64,000 nucleotides of DNA, from NCBI RefSeq assembly GCF_026262505.1, contig NC_067207.1, positions 20,738,082 to 20,802,081 of the forward strand, given 5' to 3'. Both the position numbers and the translations under genes were made by a program. The notes under the pieces are model-generated. The model was given only the letters and a program-made list of their open reading frames with translations. It searched no databases and was not told where the DNA came from. Origin of the DNA: Trichomonas vaginalis G3. Lineage: Eukaryota > Parabasalia > Trichomonadida > Trichomonadidae. Below, in pieces: positions 43,653 to 54,772 of this stretch (positions within the stretch are counted from its first letter, which is position 1; each line of letters begins with the position of its first letter).

Positions 43653-44715
43653 TAATAATATATATTATCATGCGTTATATTTTTTTATAATTATTTTTAT
43701 ATATGTTAAAATTTATTTGTTTTATTAATTTTAGGAGCTTTCTGGAAAATTAGATAATGCATACCCTACCCATTTCTATTTTTATTGTAATCTTAGAAAT
43801 TTTCCAAAAAAAATTTAAAAATTTCATTCCCGATAAGCATCATATAGCAGGGCATATCAAAACAGATTTTAATATATAAGACATTTATAATAAAGAAGAA
43901 GATTTCATTGAATAAACTTAAATTGCTCTTAAAGCAAAACAAAGTCTTAAAGCATACTGTATAATGGATGTAAATAAATGAATTGTTTGGTATAAACATC
44001 ATAAAAATTAAGAAATAGGTGTAAAAAGTAAGGAATCATGAAAATCATCGAAAATTCGGTGTGAAACGTCATGTAGATTTAAAATATTTCGAAATAAGAT
44101 AGCTTTTAAGATTTTGTGAAAAATTTATCGCCAGTGCTGAAAATTGAATGCAATTGTTCGTCAAAATTAATATTGTATTAGAAACTTATATAGTAATAAA
44201 AATAACATAAAATAATTTTGACCGAATTTCTATAGAAAAATTATATTTCTTGTATTCATTATATCATTATTAAATACAACTGTTTTCATTTAACCCGTAA
44301 AACCTAACAATTCAAAAAATATCTTCAGAAAAATTGGGTTATCCATTCAATTTAATTTTGTATTGTTAAGCTACCTGATAAATTAATAAAAGAGAATTGC
44401 AAATAATTTATCTATTTGATGCCTAATAAAATAAAAATTGCGATCAAAATATTGAATTAACCGAAATTCAATACAAATGTTTTTTTGAATTGAATGAAAA
44501 TATTGAATCGATATCAAAATATTTTAACTTTTTATAATCTTTTTGGTTCCTAAATGATTATTTTATTTGAATCTTTGTAAATCTTCAAACGGTCTTTTTC
44601 AAATCCAAAATCAATGTGCAATATACTAAATTCTTGATTCATTATCAATGCTATCATATTCTCTAAATATATTAACCAATTTTTCAATAAAAAATTTTTT
44701 TATAAAAAAATTTCC
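43653..44715. other. Intergenic
   Basis: About 1 kb of AT-rich DNA after the giant gene. No gene, RNA or repeat is recognised. Confidence 0.5.
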
Positions 44716-45356
44716 TTGATTCTCGCTCAGCTAGACGACGTGGTTGTCAGCCAGGAGAATCTAAAATGTCTCCTGGATGGCCAAATGATTGATGATACAA
44801 TTGTGCACTTCTTATGCGCACTTGAGACAAAAAGATTTGAAAAACAACTCACACTATATAAATTTGTTTCACCGGCTTTGACCCAACTTCTACAGAGATC
44901 TTCAACTGAAAACTGCAAAGAAATCATTAAATCAGCTTCACTAGAAAAATATGATATTTTATTTTTCCCTCTATCTAATTTAAAAGGAGATTTAATGGGT
45001 CATTGTTGATATGGTGCAGAACAATGAAGAATAAATTTCTTCACTTTGATTCACTCAAAAATATGAATTTGGTCCCAGCCAAAAAGTTTTCAGACAAGAT
45101 AGCAGAAGCCTTCAATATTAAGAATTATAAGTTCAAGAATATGAAGTCTCCTCTTCAAAACAATGATAAAGATTGTGGAGTTTATCTCATGGCAATTATG
45201 GATGAAATTGCCTCAACCAGAAAAATTTCAGATAACCTGAGAAATAAAATTACTCCTGATTACATTAAGAAGTTTAGAATTGCTTTAATGACTTGTATTA
45301 CTCAAAGCAAAGCAAATTACAATTGGGAAACATATTATAAGATGCTAGTTGAGTAG
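44716..45356 (+). pseudogene. Broken SENP8/DEN1-type (C48) deneddylase gene
   Basis: The two adjacent frames together read as a NEDD8-specific protease of the Ulp1/SENP family, which removes NEDD8 from cullins. Matches to SENP8 include LLDGQMIDDTIVHFL, FVSPALTQLLQ and LLIWCRTMKNKFLHFDS. The catalytic residues are visible: His at 45001-45003, Asp at 45048-45050, Gln at 45156-45158 and Cys in DCGVY (45174-45176). The family motif GHWSLL is split at the His by a frame change, consistent with loss of about 7 bases between short GGTCATT-like repeats. No ATG precedes the first conserved block (the frame opens at a TTG), and no initiator is seen. It is probably a recent pseudogene; a sequencing error at the junction is possible. 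The protein is of cellular, not viral, type. Confidence 0.7.
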
Positions 45357-45635
45357 ATGTAATTTATTATTTATTTAATTGTTGTTTATATTGTTTATAT
45401 TAAAAATATTATTTGTTTGTATTATAATAAAATCAATGCCAATATTTATGCTATTTATAGTAATGATAATTGATGATAATTACAATTATTGTTATTCAAA
45501 TTTCAAAATAAAATTCAGGATATTATTATTAATTTATATAAATACATAAGAAATAATATTGATTTTCATGTTTTTTGATCTAAAATATCAATTCACAAAA
45601 CAATATGAGATTTGATGAAATTAAAAGTTTAGTGA

Positions 45636-46844
45636 TTAAACTGCATCAGCACCCTTAGTTTCACTGTCATTCTTCTTGTACTTCTTAACCAAAACGATTG
45701 CGACGACAGCAGCAATTATGCCGACAATGATGACTGCAGCACAAAGTATCATGACCAGCTGATACCTGACATACCATGGAGCATCAGCCAATCCAACGTC
45801 CTTCTTGTCGTATACGCCACCATTTGCTGGGACACTATATGTTAATTCTTCGAAGTAGACTTTTTCTGGATTATCAGTTATATTTGCTTTGGTACTGAGT
45901 GATTGTGCCATAGGGGCCCATGTAATGACTGTGGAACCATCAATGTTGATGAATTTTTTAAGGTTATCTTCGACGAATTCCCAAACATTTAAGGAAAATG
46001 TGAGGTCCTTCAAAATATCTTTCACGTTAAACATTGGTCTGAACCAGTTGTTCTTTGATGCCCCAATTGGTCCTTCTTTATCATGATGGCATGGAATACC
46101 TAGGAATTTGCCAACGTAGTCATCTTTACCTGCTAAGAAGTCAACCTTTTCATCTCTGGTATATGTGAAATTCTTTTCTGTTGAAGATAAGTAAAGTCCT
46201 TGTGATAAATCAACAGTGGCAGTGAGCGCTGTTTTTGAAACAGATCCTCCAGTCTTATACTTGATATTGAATGCTCCTGTGCTCTTGGTCGAAAAGATAC
46301 TCTTGAACCTGAACGATATATCAAGATTGAATTTAATTTCGTTCTTGATTTCAACCTGGTATGAAGGCGGAATTGGATGGATTTGAATTGTACATGCTTT
46401 ACCATTGTTACACTTGATCTTAGAGACAGGAGGTGCAATAACAGTGACCAAGTTGAATAATTCTTTAAGAATCTTAGAGATTTTCATTTTTGAGATATCA
46501 ACTTTAGCTTTAATGTCTGGGACTACGAACATAGCATTATCTTTGGAAATAGTTTCCCACTTGGGTCCCTCTTTTGTAGCTTTCGCAATAGCAGCATCGA
46601 CATGATAATCAGCCGAGCCTCCAACAACAATACTTCCAACAATGCAAACAGTTTCATTTGGTTCAAGATCGAAGTTATAGTAACCAATTTTGTTATCAAT
46701 TGGTTTCATGAACATTTGAGCGAAGTCTTTGCATTCCAAAAAGGCCTTGTAGACATTGAGATCATATATCTCGCTCTCGGCCATGATGGCACGCTGCTCA
46801 CTGATGGTCAAGTTCCTGTATCCAAGTAACAGAAGAGCAATCAT
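45636..46844 (-). CDS. Type I membrane protein, tandem copy A (unknown family)
   Basis: 402 residues from the ATG at 46844. An upstream ATG at 46877 is in frame and would add MSFNVSSFFIF. The inner start is preferred because a textbook initiator lies just before it and because the sister gene cannot use the outer start. The N-terminus (MIALLLLGYRN) is a short signal-like segment. A long ectodomain of about 340 residues has paired cysteines (SKIKCNNGKAC, IPCHHD) and several N-x-S/T sites. One membrane span lies at about 361-386, followed by a short basic tail ending KGADAV. I recognise no family; a surface or endomembrane glycoprotein is likely. It is 55-65 percent similar by eye to copy B. 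Confidence 0.75.
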   Translation of the reverse strand: MIALLLLGYRNLTISEQRAIMAESEIYDLNVYKAFLECKDFAQMFMKPIDNKIGYYNFDLEPNETVCIVGSIVVGGSADYHVDAAIAKATKEGPKWETISKDNAMFVVPDIKAKVDISKMKISKILKELFNLVTVIAPPVSKIKCNNGKACTIQIHPIPPSYQVEIKNEIKFNLDISFRFKSIFSTKSTGAFNIKYKTGGSVSKTALTATVDLSQGLYLSSTEKNFTYTRDEKVDFLAGKDDYVGKFLGIPCHHDKEGPIGASKNNWFRPMFNVKDILKDLTFSLNVWEFVEDNLKKFINIDGSTVITWAPMAQSLSTKANITDNPEKVYFEELTYSVPANGGVYDKKDVGLADAPWYVRYQLVMILCAAVIIVGIIAAVVAIVLVKKYKKNDSETKGADAV

Positions 46845-46859
46845 GAAAATGAAAAATGA
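46845..46859 (-). promoter_or_regulatory. Strong initiator element of copy A
   Basis: TCATTTTTCATTTTC on the minus strand matches 12 of 13 positions of the trichomonad initiator consensus TCAYTWYTCATTA. It ends at the ATG at 46844. Confidence 0.7.
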
Positions 46860-48435
46860 ACTCACATTAAAAGACATTCAATTCAGTCATATTCAAATTC
46901 ATTTTGAAAGAAATATGATAAATCAATTTATATTCATATAATAAAGGCTAGGACATAAGCTTCTCTCGGCGACTCAACTAATGGGTTGTTTTCAAATTTT
47001 GAAATAAAACAATTTCCTTAGAAAATCTGCCTATTAATAATCAAGAATTAGGGTTGTTAAAAATATCAAAAATTAGCGTTTTGAAGACACCATGGTGTCT
47101 TATAATTTTCCCTTCCTTATTGGCGTGTAAAAATAAATGCGCCAATAGATTGAAGAAGAAGAATTGTTTTTCTCTTAATGAACTTTAATCCTTTTGATAT
47201 AAGAATATTAAAAACATTAATATAATTTCGATTTCGGGAATTAAATTTCCAAATTTTTTGTCGATTTCGGAAATAACAGGATCCCGCATCCAACACGCAA
47301 CAACAAAACACAAAACACACTTTTTGGTTCTTTCATCGTTTTAATCGTAATTTATGTAATACATGATTTGGATAAATTTTACAAAAATAGAACCTATATT
47401 ATATTCTTTTCAAAGATTCTTGCAAATCATCAAAAATAATTGTATTTTAAAAAACGATCAAATTATCCTTTCATTATTTTAAACTTAAATTAGTTTTTAT
47501 GATTGACTAAAGCAATCATATTTATTCATCATTAAATAAACAAAAAAATAATATTTGAGAGTTATTTCAAAAAAAAACACATTGAATTTATTAATTTGTC
47601 TCAATTTCAGTATTATAAATTTTTATAATTTGAATATTTTGAAATACACTTTTTAATATTTCAATATTTATGATATTTCAATGTATTAAGTGGTCTCAAA
47701 TTGAGCTTCTCAAATATAAGCTGGCCTATTCAAATAATAAAATTAAATAATATTTAAAATAATAAATAAAAGTGATTGAGGTCATAGCAAAACCCTAATC
47801 AAGAATATCGACGCGATCTTTTTGCTTTACTGATATTTTTTGAAAAAGTATTGAAACCCTGTCAAGTGGATATCACAAAATATATCAGTTATTTTATAGA
47901 ATGGTATTATTCTTGCACTTTTTGTTTCCCATTCAAAAATTGAAACAAAAGTGATAGTTTTTTTCCTCTTATGGGAAAAAGCCATTTGTATTTAAACCAT
48001 TGCGCACAATAAATTCTACATAATAAAACATTTCGATAAAAATAGTTTTCCATACATTTTTCCTGACTGCATAAAAAAATTTAGTTGCAATAATCCATAT
48101 AATAATTGAATTTATATGCAAATAGCTATATATTTCATTATTATAATGAAAGGTACTATATTTATACTAAAAACAGTCTAATCTAAAAATCATATTAGAG
48201 ATTTGAGGAAAAGATTGAACAACATTCCTCATTATGGTATATACTCATTATAGTTCCATCGTTTCATATGCAATTTTGAGATATATTATTACTCTTGAAA
48301 CTCATTTGTAAAAATGTGAATATTTAATTGCGAACTTAATCACATACATATTTTCTTAGGTTGATAAATTTCTTTATTGATAAAGAATAATATCAAATAA
48401 ACACTCAAATATTGTATTAATTAATTGTTTATTAA
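46860..48435. other. Intergenic between tandem copies
   Basis: AT-rich. GACACCATGGTGTC at about 47087-47100 is a palindrome. No gene or RNA is seen. Confidence 0.5.
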
Positions 48436-49659
48436 TTAAACTGCATCAGCACCTTTATTTCCGTTGCCACTTTTATTGTTATTCTTCTTGTTCTTCTTCA
48501 TCAATATGATAACAGTGAGAGTTGCAACAATAGCCACAACAATGACAGCACCAACAATGATCAAGATTGTCTTGTACTTGATATACCATGGATCATCACT
48601 GCTGCTGCTGGATTCCTTGACATCATCTTTATCATAAGCACCACCTTTCTCTGGAACATTGTATGTTCCTTCTTCGTAGTACACTTTATCTGGGTCACTT
48701 GATTTTGATCCTGTTGTACTTGCAGCAGATGATACAGGAGACCATGAGATGGTTGTTTTTCCATTAACATTTACAGCCTTTGCAATATTATCTTTAATTG
48801 GGTTCAAAGAAAATGAAAGGCTGCTGAAAATATCTTTCACATTGAAAAATGGAATAAACCAATTGCTTTTCGATGTTGCGATTGTTCCTTCCTTATCTTC
48901 ATGGCATGGAATAAATAGGTATGTGTCTCTGTTGTCATCGTTACCTGCTATGAAATCAACTTTCTCGTCTCTGGAATATGTGAACTTCTTCTTTGTTGAA
49001 GATAAGTAAAGACCTTGTGTGAAATCAATTGATGCTTTAAATGATGTAGCCGAGATATCTCCACTAGTCTTGTACTTGATATCGAATGATCCGGATTCCT
49101 TGGTCGAGAAGACGTTCTTAAGCTTGAAGCTAACATCAACATTGTATACTTCTGAATTCTTGATATCAATAGAGTAGGAAGGTGGAACTGGGTGAATTTG
49201 AACTGTGCAGGCCGCGCCATCGTTGCATTTGATCTTAGAAACAGGAGGTGCAAGTACTGTAACCAAGCTGAATAAGTCTTGAGCTAATTCAACATAATTA
49301 ACTTTGGAGAAATCAACTTTAGCTTTGACATCTGGGACAACGAAAATTGCATTATCCTTAGATATTGTTTCCCACTTAGGTCCGTCATCTGTAGATTTGG
49401 CAATGGCAGCATCAACATGATAACTACCAGAGCCTCCAATAACCATACTTCCAACAATGCAAACGGATTCGCCAGCTTGAAGATCGAAAGTTGTGTATCC
49501 AATTTTATTTACAATCGGGTTCATGAACATTGCACCAAAGTCTGTGCATTCAGTAAATGCTTTATATACATCGAGATCGTATATCTCACTCTCGGCCATA
49601 ATGGCACGCTGCTCACTGATGGTCAAGTTCCTGTATCCAAGCAACAGAAGAGCAATCAT
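48436..49659 (-). CDS. Type I membrane protein, tandem copy B (unknown family)
   Basis: 407 residues with the same plan as copy A: signal-like MIALLLLGYRN, ectodomain with the same cysteine spacing (SKIKCNDGAAC, IPCHED), one span at about 362-387 and a tail ending KGADAV. The first 30 residues and the tail end are almost identical to copy A, while the ectodomain has diverged. Copy B also has a Ser-rich stalk (KESSSSSDD) before the span. The DNA upstream still resembles the region upstream of copy A but has a short deletion that prevents use of the outer ATG. That supports the inner start in both genes. Confidence 0.8.
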   Translation of the reverse strand: MIALLLLGYRNLTISEQRAIMAESEIYDLDVYKAFTECTDFGAMFMNPIVNKIGYTTFDLQAGESVCIVGSMVIGGSGSYHVDAAIAKSTDDGPKWETISKDNAIFVVPDVKAKVDFSKVNYVELAQDLFSLVTVLAPPVSKIKCNDGAACTVQIHPVPPSYSIDIKNSEVYNVDVSFKLKNVFSTKESGSFDIKYKTSGDISATSFKASIDFTQGLYLSSTKKKFTYSRDEKVDFIAGNDDNRDTYLFIPCHEDKEGTIATSKSNWFIPFFNVKDIFSSLSFSLNPIKDNIAKAVNVNGKTTISWSPVSSAASTTGSKSSDPDKVYYEEGTYNVPEKGGAYDKDDVKESSSSSDDPWYIKYKTILIIVGAVIVVAIVATLTVIILMKKNKKNNNKSGNGNKGADAV

Positions 49660-49667
49660 AAAAATGA
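49660..49667 (-). promoter_or_regulatory. Initiator of copy B
   Basis: TCATTTTT directly before the ATG (minus strand), homologous to the initiator of copy A but shorter. The leader would be only about 5 bases. Confidence 0.55.
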
Positions 49668-50478
49668 ACTCAAATTAAATGACATTCAATGATGCTTTTT
49701 CAATAATTTGACTAATCTATTTTTATTCATTATTGTTCATATTTTAAGACTTTGGCTCCACTTTTAAATTGTTTTCACAAGTCTGAAATCAAGTCAGAAA
49801 AAAATTTCATTCATAATTCCTCCAATAAGAAAATTTTCCGTCATTTATTTCTTAAGTCATGAATACAATTTACGGTTATTTTTTCCTGACTTTTTTTTAC
49901 ATGAGCATTCAATTCATTGCCACTCAATGATATTTTTGCAATATTTTGACTAATCAATTTTTATTTGTTATCATTCGTATTTTAAAAGTTAGGGATTTCA
50001 AAACTCAGGCTCCATGGGAAGAAACGTTTTTCCCGAAAAATAATCGTCTTTTGATGTTTTTACCGAAAATCGTTCCGATCATGACGATAGACCTCCAGGA
50101 ATATGAAATATTTGTTTTTGTCCAATTCTGTGTATGCAATTAATCATAGTATACCTTGAGGTTATTAGATCTTAGCAGATGAAAGATGTTTGTTTTTTAT
50201 ATAAGATTATATAATTTGATTATATCGATTTACAATGTAAATCTAGAATTCTTTATATAATTTGTTGTTTTGATCCATTTCACAACATTGAATTAGTTCA
50301 AAACTCTATATTAATGTGTGTTGATTGCGCATATTCATGATAACAGAATTTGTAATAAAAACAAGGATCATATCTAATTATATATACTATAGAGTTATAT
50401 GTTATGTGAAGTTAATAAGGAAATATAAGATAAAAAAAAATATATAATTATAAAAGATCAAAAGAGATGAGTAGGGGT
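49668..50478. other. Intergenic with duplicated upstream segment
   Basis: About 80 bp at 49688-49765 recur in diverged form at 49926-50015 (shared words TTTTGACTAAT and TCATATTTTAAG/TCGTATTTTAAA). This suggests a further tandem duplication of the promoter region of copy B. No gene is seen. Confidence 0.4.
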
Positions 50479-51137
50479 AATTTTAGCTAAAAGTGACACG
50501 CATGTAAAAAGTGACACACCCGTGAAGGGTGTGATTACCGATCGGTAATTTCGACAGTTTAGAATTTAAAATTTTTTATGGAACTGTTGCGAGTTTCATA
50601 AAGAATTTAAGGAATATAAGCAAAGATTTGAATCAAAATCTTAGACCTAAGCCGCTCGATTCGCTCGCGGCTTCCGCGAATTACAGATCAGCAAAGATTT
50701 GAATCAAAATCTTCGAACTAAGCCGATCGCTTCGCTCGCGGCTTTCTTTATTATTTTAAATTTGCATATTTCCATCAAAAGTTCATAAGGTAAAAAATTT
50801 CGTTTATTTTTACTAAGAAAAAAAAGGTTTTTGATAATAAATTTATTTTATTTCGAAAAAGTAGCAATAATCGTAAAAGGGTATTGATAGGCTTGCTAAA
50901 GTAACTAATTTTAGCTGTCAAATACTTTTGTATTTTGAAGTAAATTAGTATAAATTTGATATTATTTTAACTCCCTTTGAAAACCTCAATTTTCCATACA
51001 GAGGGAACGGGAATAGCATCCAATATTCCCTGAGAATGGTTGCGCATTCTCAGTTCCCTCTATATTTCGAACGAAGCTCTCATCGGTCTTTTTTTTAATA
51101 CTAAACGTTTTTTCCCCTGTCACTTTTAGCTAAAATT
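50479..51137. mobile_element. Palindrome-rich terminal-inverted-repeat element (about 660 bp)
   Basis: AATTTTAGCTAAAAGTGACA at 50479-50498 is the exact reverse complement of 51118-51137. No target duplication is clear. Inside are a hairpin CACACCC/GGGTGTG (50515-50533), the palindrome ATTACCGATCGGTAAT (50534-50549) and two 55-bp direct repeats (50619-50673, 50690-50744). Each 55-bp repeat holds an AAGATTT/AAATCTT hairpin and an AAGCCG/CGGCTT hairpin. A perfect three-way-junction motif lies at 51000-51061. No open frame of note is present, so it is a non-autonomous element of unknown family. Confidence 0.7.
51000..51061. repeat. Perfect three-way-junction (T-shaped) palindrome
   Basis: The outer stem AGAGGGAAC (51000-51008) pairs with GTTCCCTCT (51053-51061). 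It encloses two adjoining hairpins: GGGAATA/TATTCCC (51009-51030, 8-base loop) and TGAGAATG/CATTCTCA (51031-51052, 6-base loop). No base at the junction is unpaired. Confidence 0.9.
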
Positions 51138-51689
51138 TGGGTTTGCCAAAAGAGACTATGTTTTTCCAGCATGAGTGTTTGTATGTAGTTATATATTTGA
51201 AATGTAATATAATGCAATACATTAGTTTTAAGTCGAAATTCTAATATGATAATATAAAGTGGTATTCTAGTATCTTTAAGAGACAGACCATCAATTTTTC
51301 ATACTTTATATATATTGTTTGTATCACTTTGGTAATTATTCTACATTTATTTAAAAATATGGATAATATAGTAAACAGTAGCTATTAACTCTTGATTGTG
51401 AATTATGACTAGATTATCATAGATCTAACGCATATAGTTAACTGCTTTATGTATGAAAAACAATATTATTACAAGGATATAAAAATTTATCAATTAAATG
51501 ACATTTTTAATGATTTTTAATAGACTGATTTTATATAAAATGAATCAAAAAAGATTATATTAAATGATGGATGTAAAAATAGAACAACCCAGAATTAACT
51601 CATTTATAATTAGCTAAAATGTATTATGCATAACAAATTTTAATGTTACACGGTATTTTTTGAACTTCATGACATGAATTTTCTTTATA
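51138..51689. other. Intergenic
   Basis: AT-rich spacer between two mobile elements. No gene is seen. Confidence 0.5.
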
Positions 51690-52961
51690 CCCAGATTTTC
51701 CTTACTTTTACCACTCCCCATGTAATTTCTGGGGAAAACGATAATTCATTTTTTTTATGGATGAATAGATCGTTCTCCTAGAAAGGACCTCATATCTCTG
51801 GCTAAAAAGAGTGTCAGATCCTAAATAGGTTATTGATCTAGTGTACAAATCCAATAAAAAGCCTATTTTTTTGGCTTTTTTGGTGCTCATTTTTTCGAAG
51901 ATCTACATGAATATGGGGAAACCATCGGATTTTTTTGGTTAACCCACATCTTCATGTAGTCTGGACTATCTTTCCTCGAAGGACCTCTTTACGGGTGTAA
52001 AAACTCATAAAGTTCTCAAAAGATTCATTCTCGATCTCCATGCTGAAAGAATTTACAATAAAAAAGAGATCTACGCATCAAACTACAGCCATAAATGAAC
52101 TGAACCCCTAAAGCTCAGCTCTTAGTTTATCAAAAACGTCGAAATCCTTCTCATTGCAATCAAATTTTCTCAATAACTCATAAGAAAAATCGAATTTTGA
52201 TTAAGCCGATGTTATAGGTATCACAAATACTACAAACTTGAGCAATATCGAAATTGCCAGCAAAAGTTTGAAATTGCATTGCTCATATTTGTTTTGTAAA
52301 CTAAAAATCTGCTTATATTATTCATTAATTTTTTATATATTATTCATATACTTTAATAAAAACAATACTATTTCACCTTAAAAATGAATTTCATAAGTCA
52401 ATATTATTTTTTTGAAAATGTATCAATTTTCGATTAAAACAACATGAGAATAAAATTTACGCAAAATTATTTTAAAAAATGGTTTTAAAAATTTACAATT
52501 GATGAAGAATAAGATTGCAAGAAGTTTTGAAGTTTAATTTTAAGAAAAAAAATTCGGATATTATTCATGGATCTAAGTAATCTGATATTTGAGTATCGGC
52601 ACTATGCATAAAACATATATTTATAGTTTTTTTGGAGTTTTATGATTTTAAATATATTCAAATTTGGCAATCCAATAGATTTTTAAAAAATAGGTAAATA
52701 AAAATAGATTACATATGCAGCAGATTTAGAACATGAAACAAATCTTATAGTGACCCAAAAAAAAATTCATGATCCAAAAAAGAAAAAAAATCGGCTAAAT
52801 GGGAATCAAACCTTGGCATATTAAATCATTATGTCGGATGTTTCCACTACACTACATAGGTAGTTCCAAAAATACCCTTGGTGGTTCTATTTAATAGCTA
52901 CTCCCAACGATAGGCGGTGTCCCCAGCTTTAGAGAGGTGGTAAAAGTAAGGCAAATCTGGG
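51690..52961 (-). mobile_element. 1272-bp TA-target inverted-repeat element, copy 2
   Basis: Inverted copy of 22159-23423 with TA duplicated at 51688-51689 and 52962-52963 and the same CCCAGATTTTCC ends. The copies differ only at scattered bases, so they are young. The tRNA-like core here (minus strand, about 52795-52860) reads TAGTGTAGTGGAAAC then GGTTTGATTCCC, a slightly better box A than in copy 1. No transposase is visible. Confidence 0.85.
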
Positions 52962-53612
52962 TAGTATAAATCAGTAAGAAAATAGAAGGGTAAATTCTTT
53001 TTGATTGATATTTTTGAATAAATCTATACAAATAATAATACTAAAGTAGAATTAGTATATGTTATGCCGGTGAATTGAAAATTCACCTGTTAAAAAAAAG
53101 TGATTATTTTCGAATTTCAACATATATATTTGAGCAAAGAAAGATGCATATCTGCTAATACTAGAGTGATCCTGTAAATAAGTTGAAAAAATAGAATATT
53201 CAATCTTAATTTCTTTATATCTTTTGTAAAAAAGGGATTGTTAGAAGTAGGTCATGCATGAATACATCCTATATGAAGTGATTTTTCAAATGACTATAAC
53301 TACTTGTGAAATTATAAAGCACTTGGTTCTGAGGGTAGTAATTAAAAATGACGACTAGCAAATAAATTAACCTTATTTAACAACACAAACAAAAAGATCC
53401 GATTTAATTACACAAATTTTATTAACATATGTGTTTGATAGGATAGTATGATGGAGTATATGCTAGGTCATAAAACAGAAAAGTTGAAAGACATGATGAT
53501 TAGTATCAGAGGATTTTAAAGCTATTTATCACATCATAATATTAATCATAATATTTTTTTTAATAAGTAATTGAAAATTATGCATTTTTTTTGGAATCTA
53601 ACTTTTGATTAA
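52962..53612. other. Intergenic
   Basis: AT-rich; no gene. It is the 5' flank of the truncated beta-helix gene, and no signal-peptide exon or start codon can be found in it. Confidence 0.5.
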
Positions 53613-54620
53613 GCTGGAGTTCCAATTGATATCTGGGAAGAATACTATGGACCACCAGGAGAAAACTACACCAACATACAATCAAACGAAAAACCTACTA
53701 TTTCTCAAAATTTCTTTTTACTGTCTTCAGACTTCTTTAATTTTACATCGAATGTCATTGACTGCAGTCTCAATTCTATTAAATTGCTTCATTCGATATG
53801 CACATATACTAATATTACACGAAGTTCAGGGTTTGGCGGCTGCATCTACTTCAAAGGCAGCAGTTCTATTGTCCAAGATCGATTTTGTTCTATTAAATGC
53901 TACACGCCAGACTCTGGAAAGCATTCATATACAGAAGTTCAAACAGCAACAAACAAAAATTTTGTTAACTTAAGTTCTCTCTTTCAATGCGGCCATGATG
54001 ACAATGGAACATCCAGTATAAATCATTATTATGGCGAGAAAACTCTTATTTCGACAAACAACACTTATACGAGGTGTGGGAGCTTTGCTGGTTATCGATT
54101 AGAAAAAAATCCTTCTAATGTTAACTTTTGTTGTTTCATTTCTAATGATAACCAACAAACAAATGCCATCTGCATGAGTCATTCTCAAACACCTGACTCA
54201 TTTGTTAAAAATTCAATCTTTAAAAACAACACAGCAAAAATTAGAAAAGGAGGTTACGGTCTTATTACATCATCATTTTCACCATCAAATGTTACAGTTT
54301 CAGAATGTATTTTTATAGGAAACAAAGCAGATCATTCTTTTAGTGGTGATAATAATGGCATTATTACAATTGTAAATTGCAGAGGAGATGATTTGTCTGC
54401 AGGCAAAACTTATGGAGGCTCATTTAATTCAGATAAAATCGAAACAAATCCTTTTGATCTTCCACTTTCATTCCTTTCATTAGGTAAATGCGAAGCAGAA
54501 AATCCAATTTCAATTGAACTTATTTCAAATGAAATTGAAAAGAAAAATAGTCATATTTTTGACGAATTTTGTTCTCTAAATTTAACTCTTGAATGTTTAC
54601 TTAATTTAAAAAATTCATAA
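53613..54620 (+). pseudogene. Pmp-like beta-helix surface protein, N-terminally truncated
   Basis: An open frame of 335 codons without a usable start: it opens after a stop at 53610-53612 with no ATG until well inside. Typical right-handed beta-helix/Pmp-type signatures are visible: GFGGCIYFKGSSS, SIFKNNTAKIRKGG, and SECIFIGNKA with the F-x-x-N and G-G-x-I patterns. Trichomonads carry many such proteins as candidate surface adhesins. No signal peptide or C-terminal membrane span remains; the frame ends at LKNS. It could be a gene whose first exon lies elsewhere, but no intron acceptor of the trichomonad type is seen, so a fragment is more likely. Confidence 0.65.
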
Positions 54621-54772
54621 CTAAATCCAATTTTTATGAATTATGCATTTTTGTGATACGAGATTGATATTATGAATAGTAATTTTGTGATAAATATGAT
54701 AGAACAATAATAGATATCATATGAAAAATTAACAATTATCATCATACAATAATTAAGAAAAAATCATTTATT

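Noticed and set aside
44716-45356. Viral or Polinton-type cysteine protease
   Set aside because: The sequence follows cellular SENP8/DEN1 closely across the whole length and has no capsid or polymerase genes nearby.
53605-53973. 122-codon frame overlapping the start of the beta-helix fragment
   Set aside because: The overlapping frame carries the GG-x-I and F-x-x-N beta-helix signatures; this one does not.
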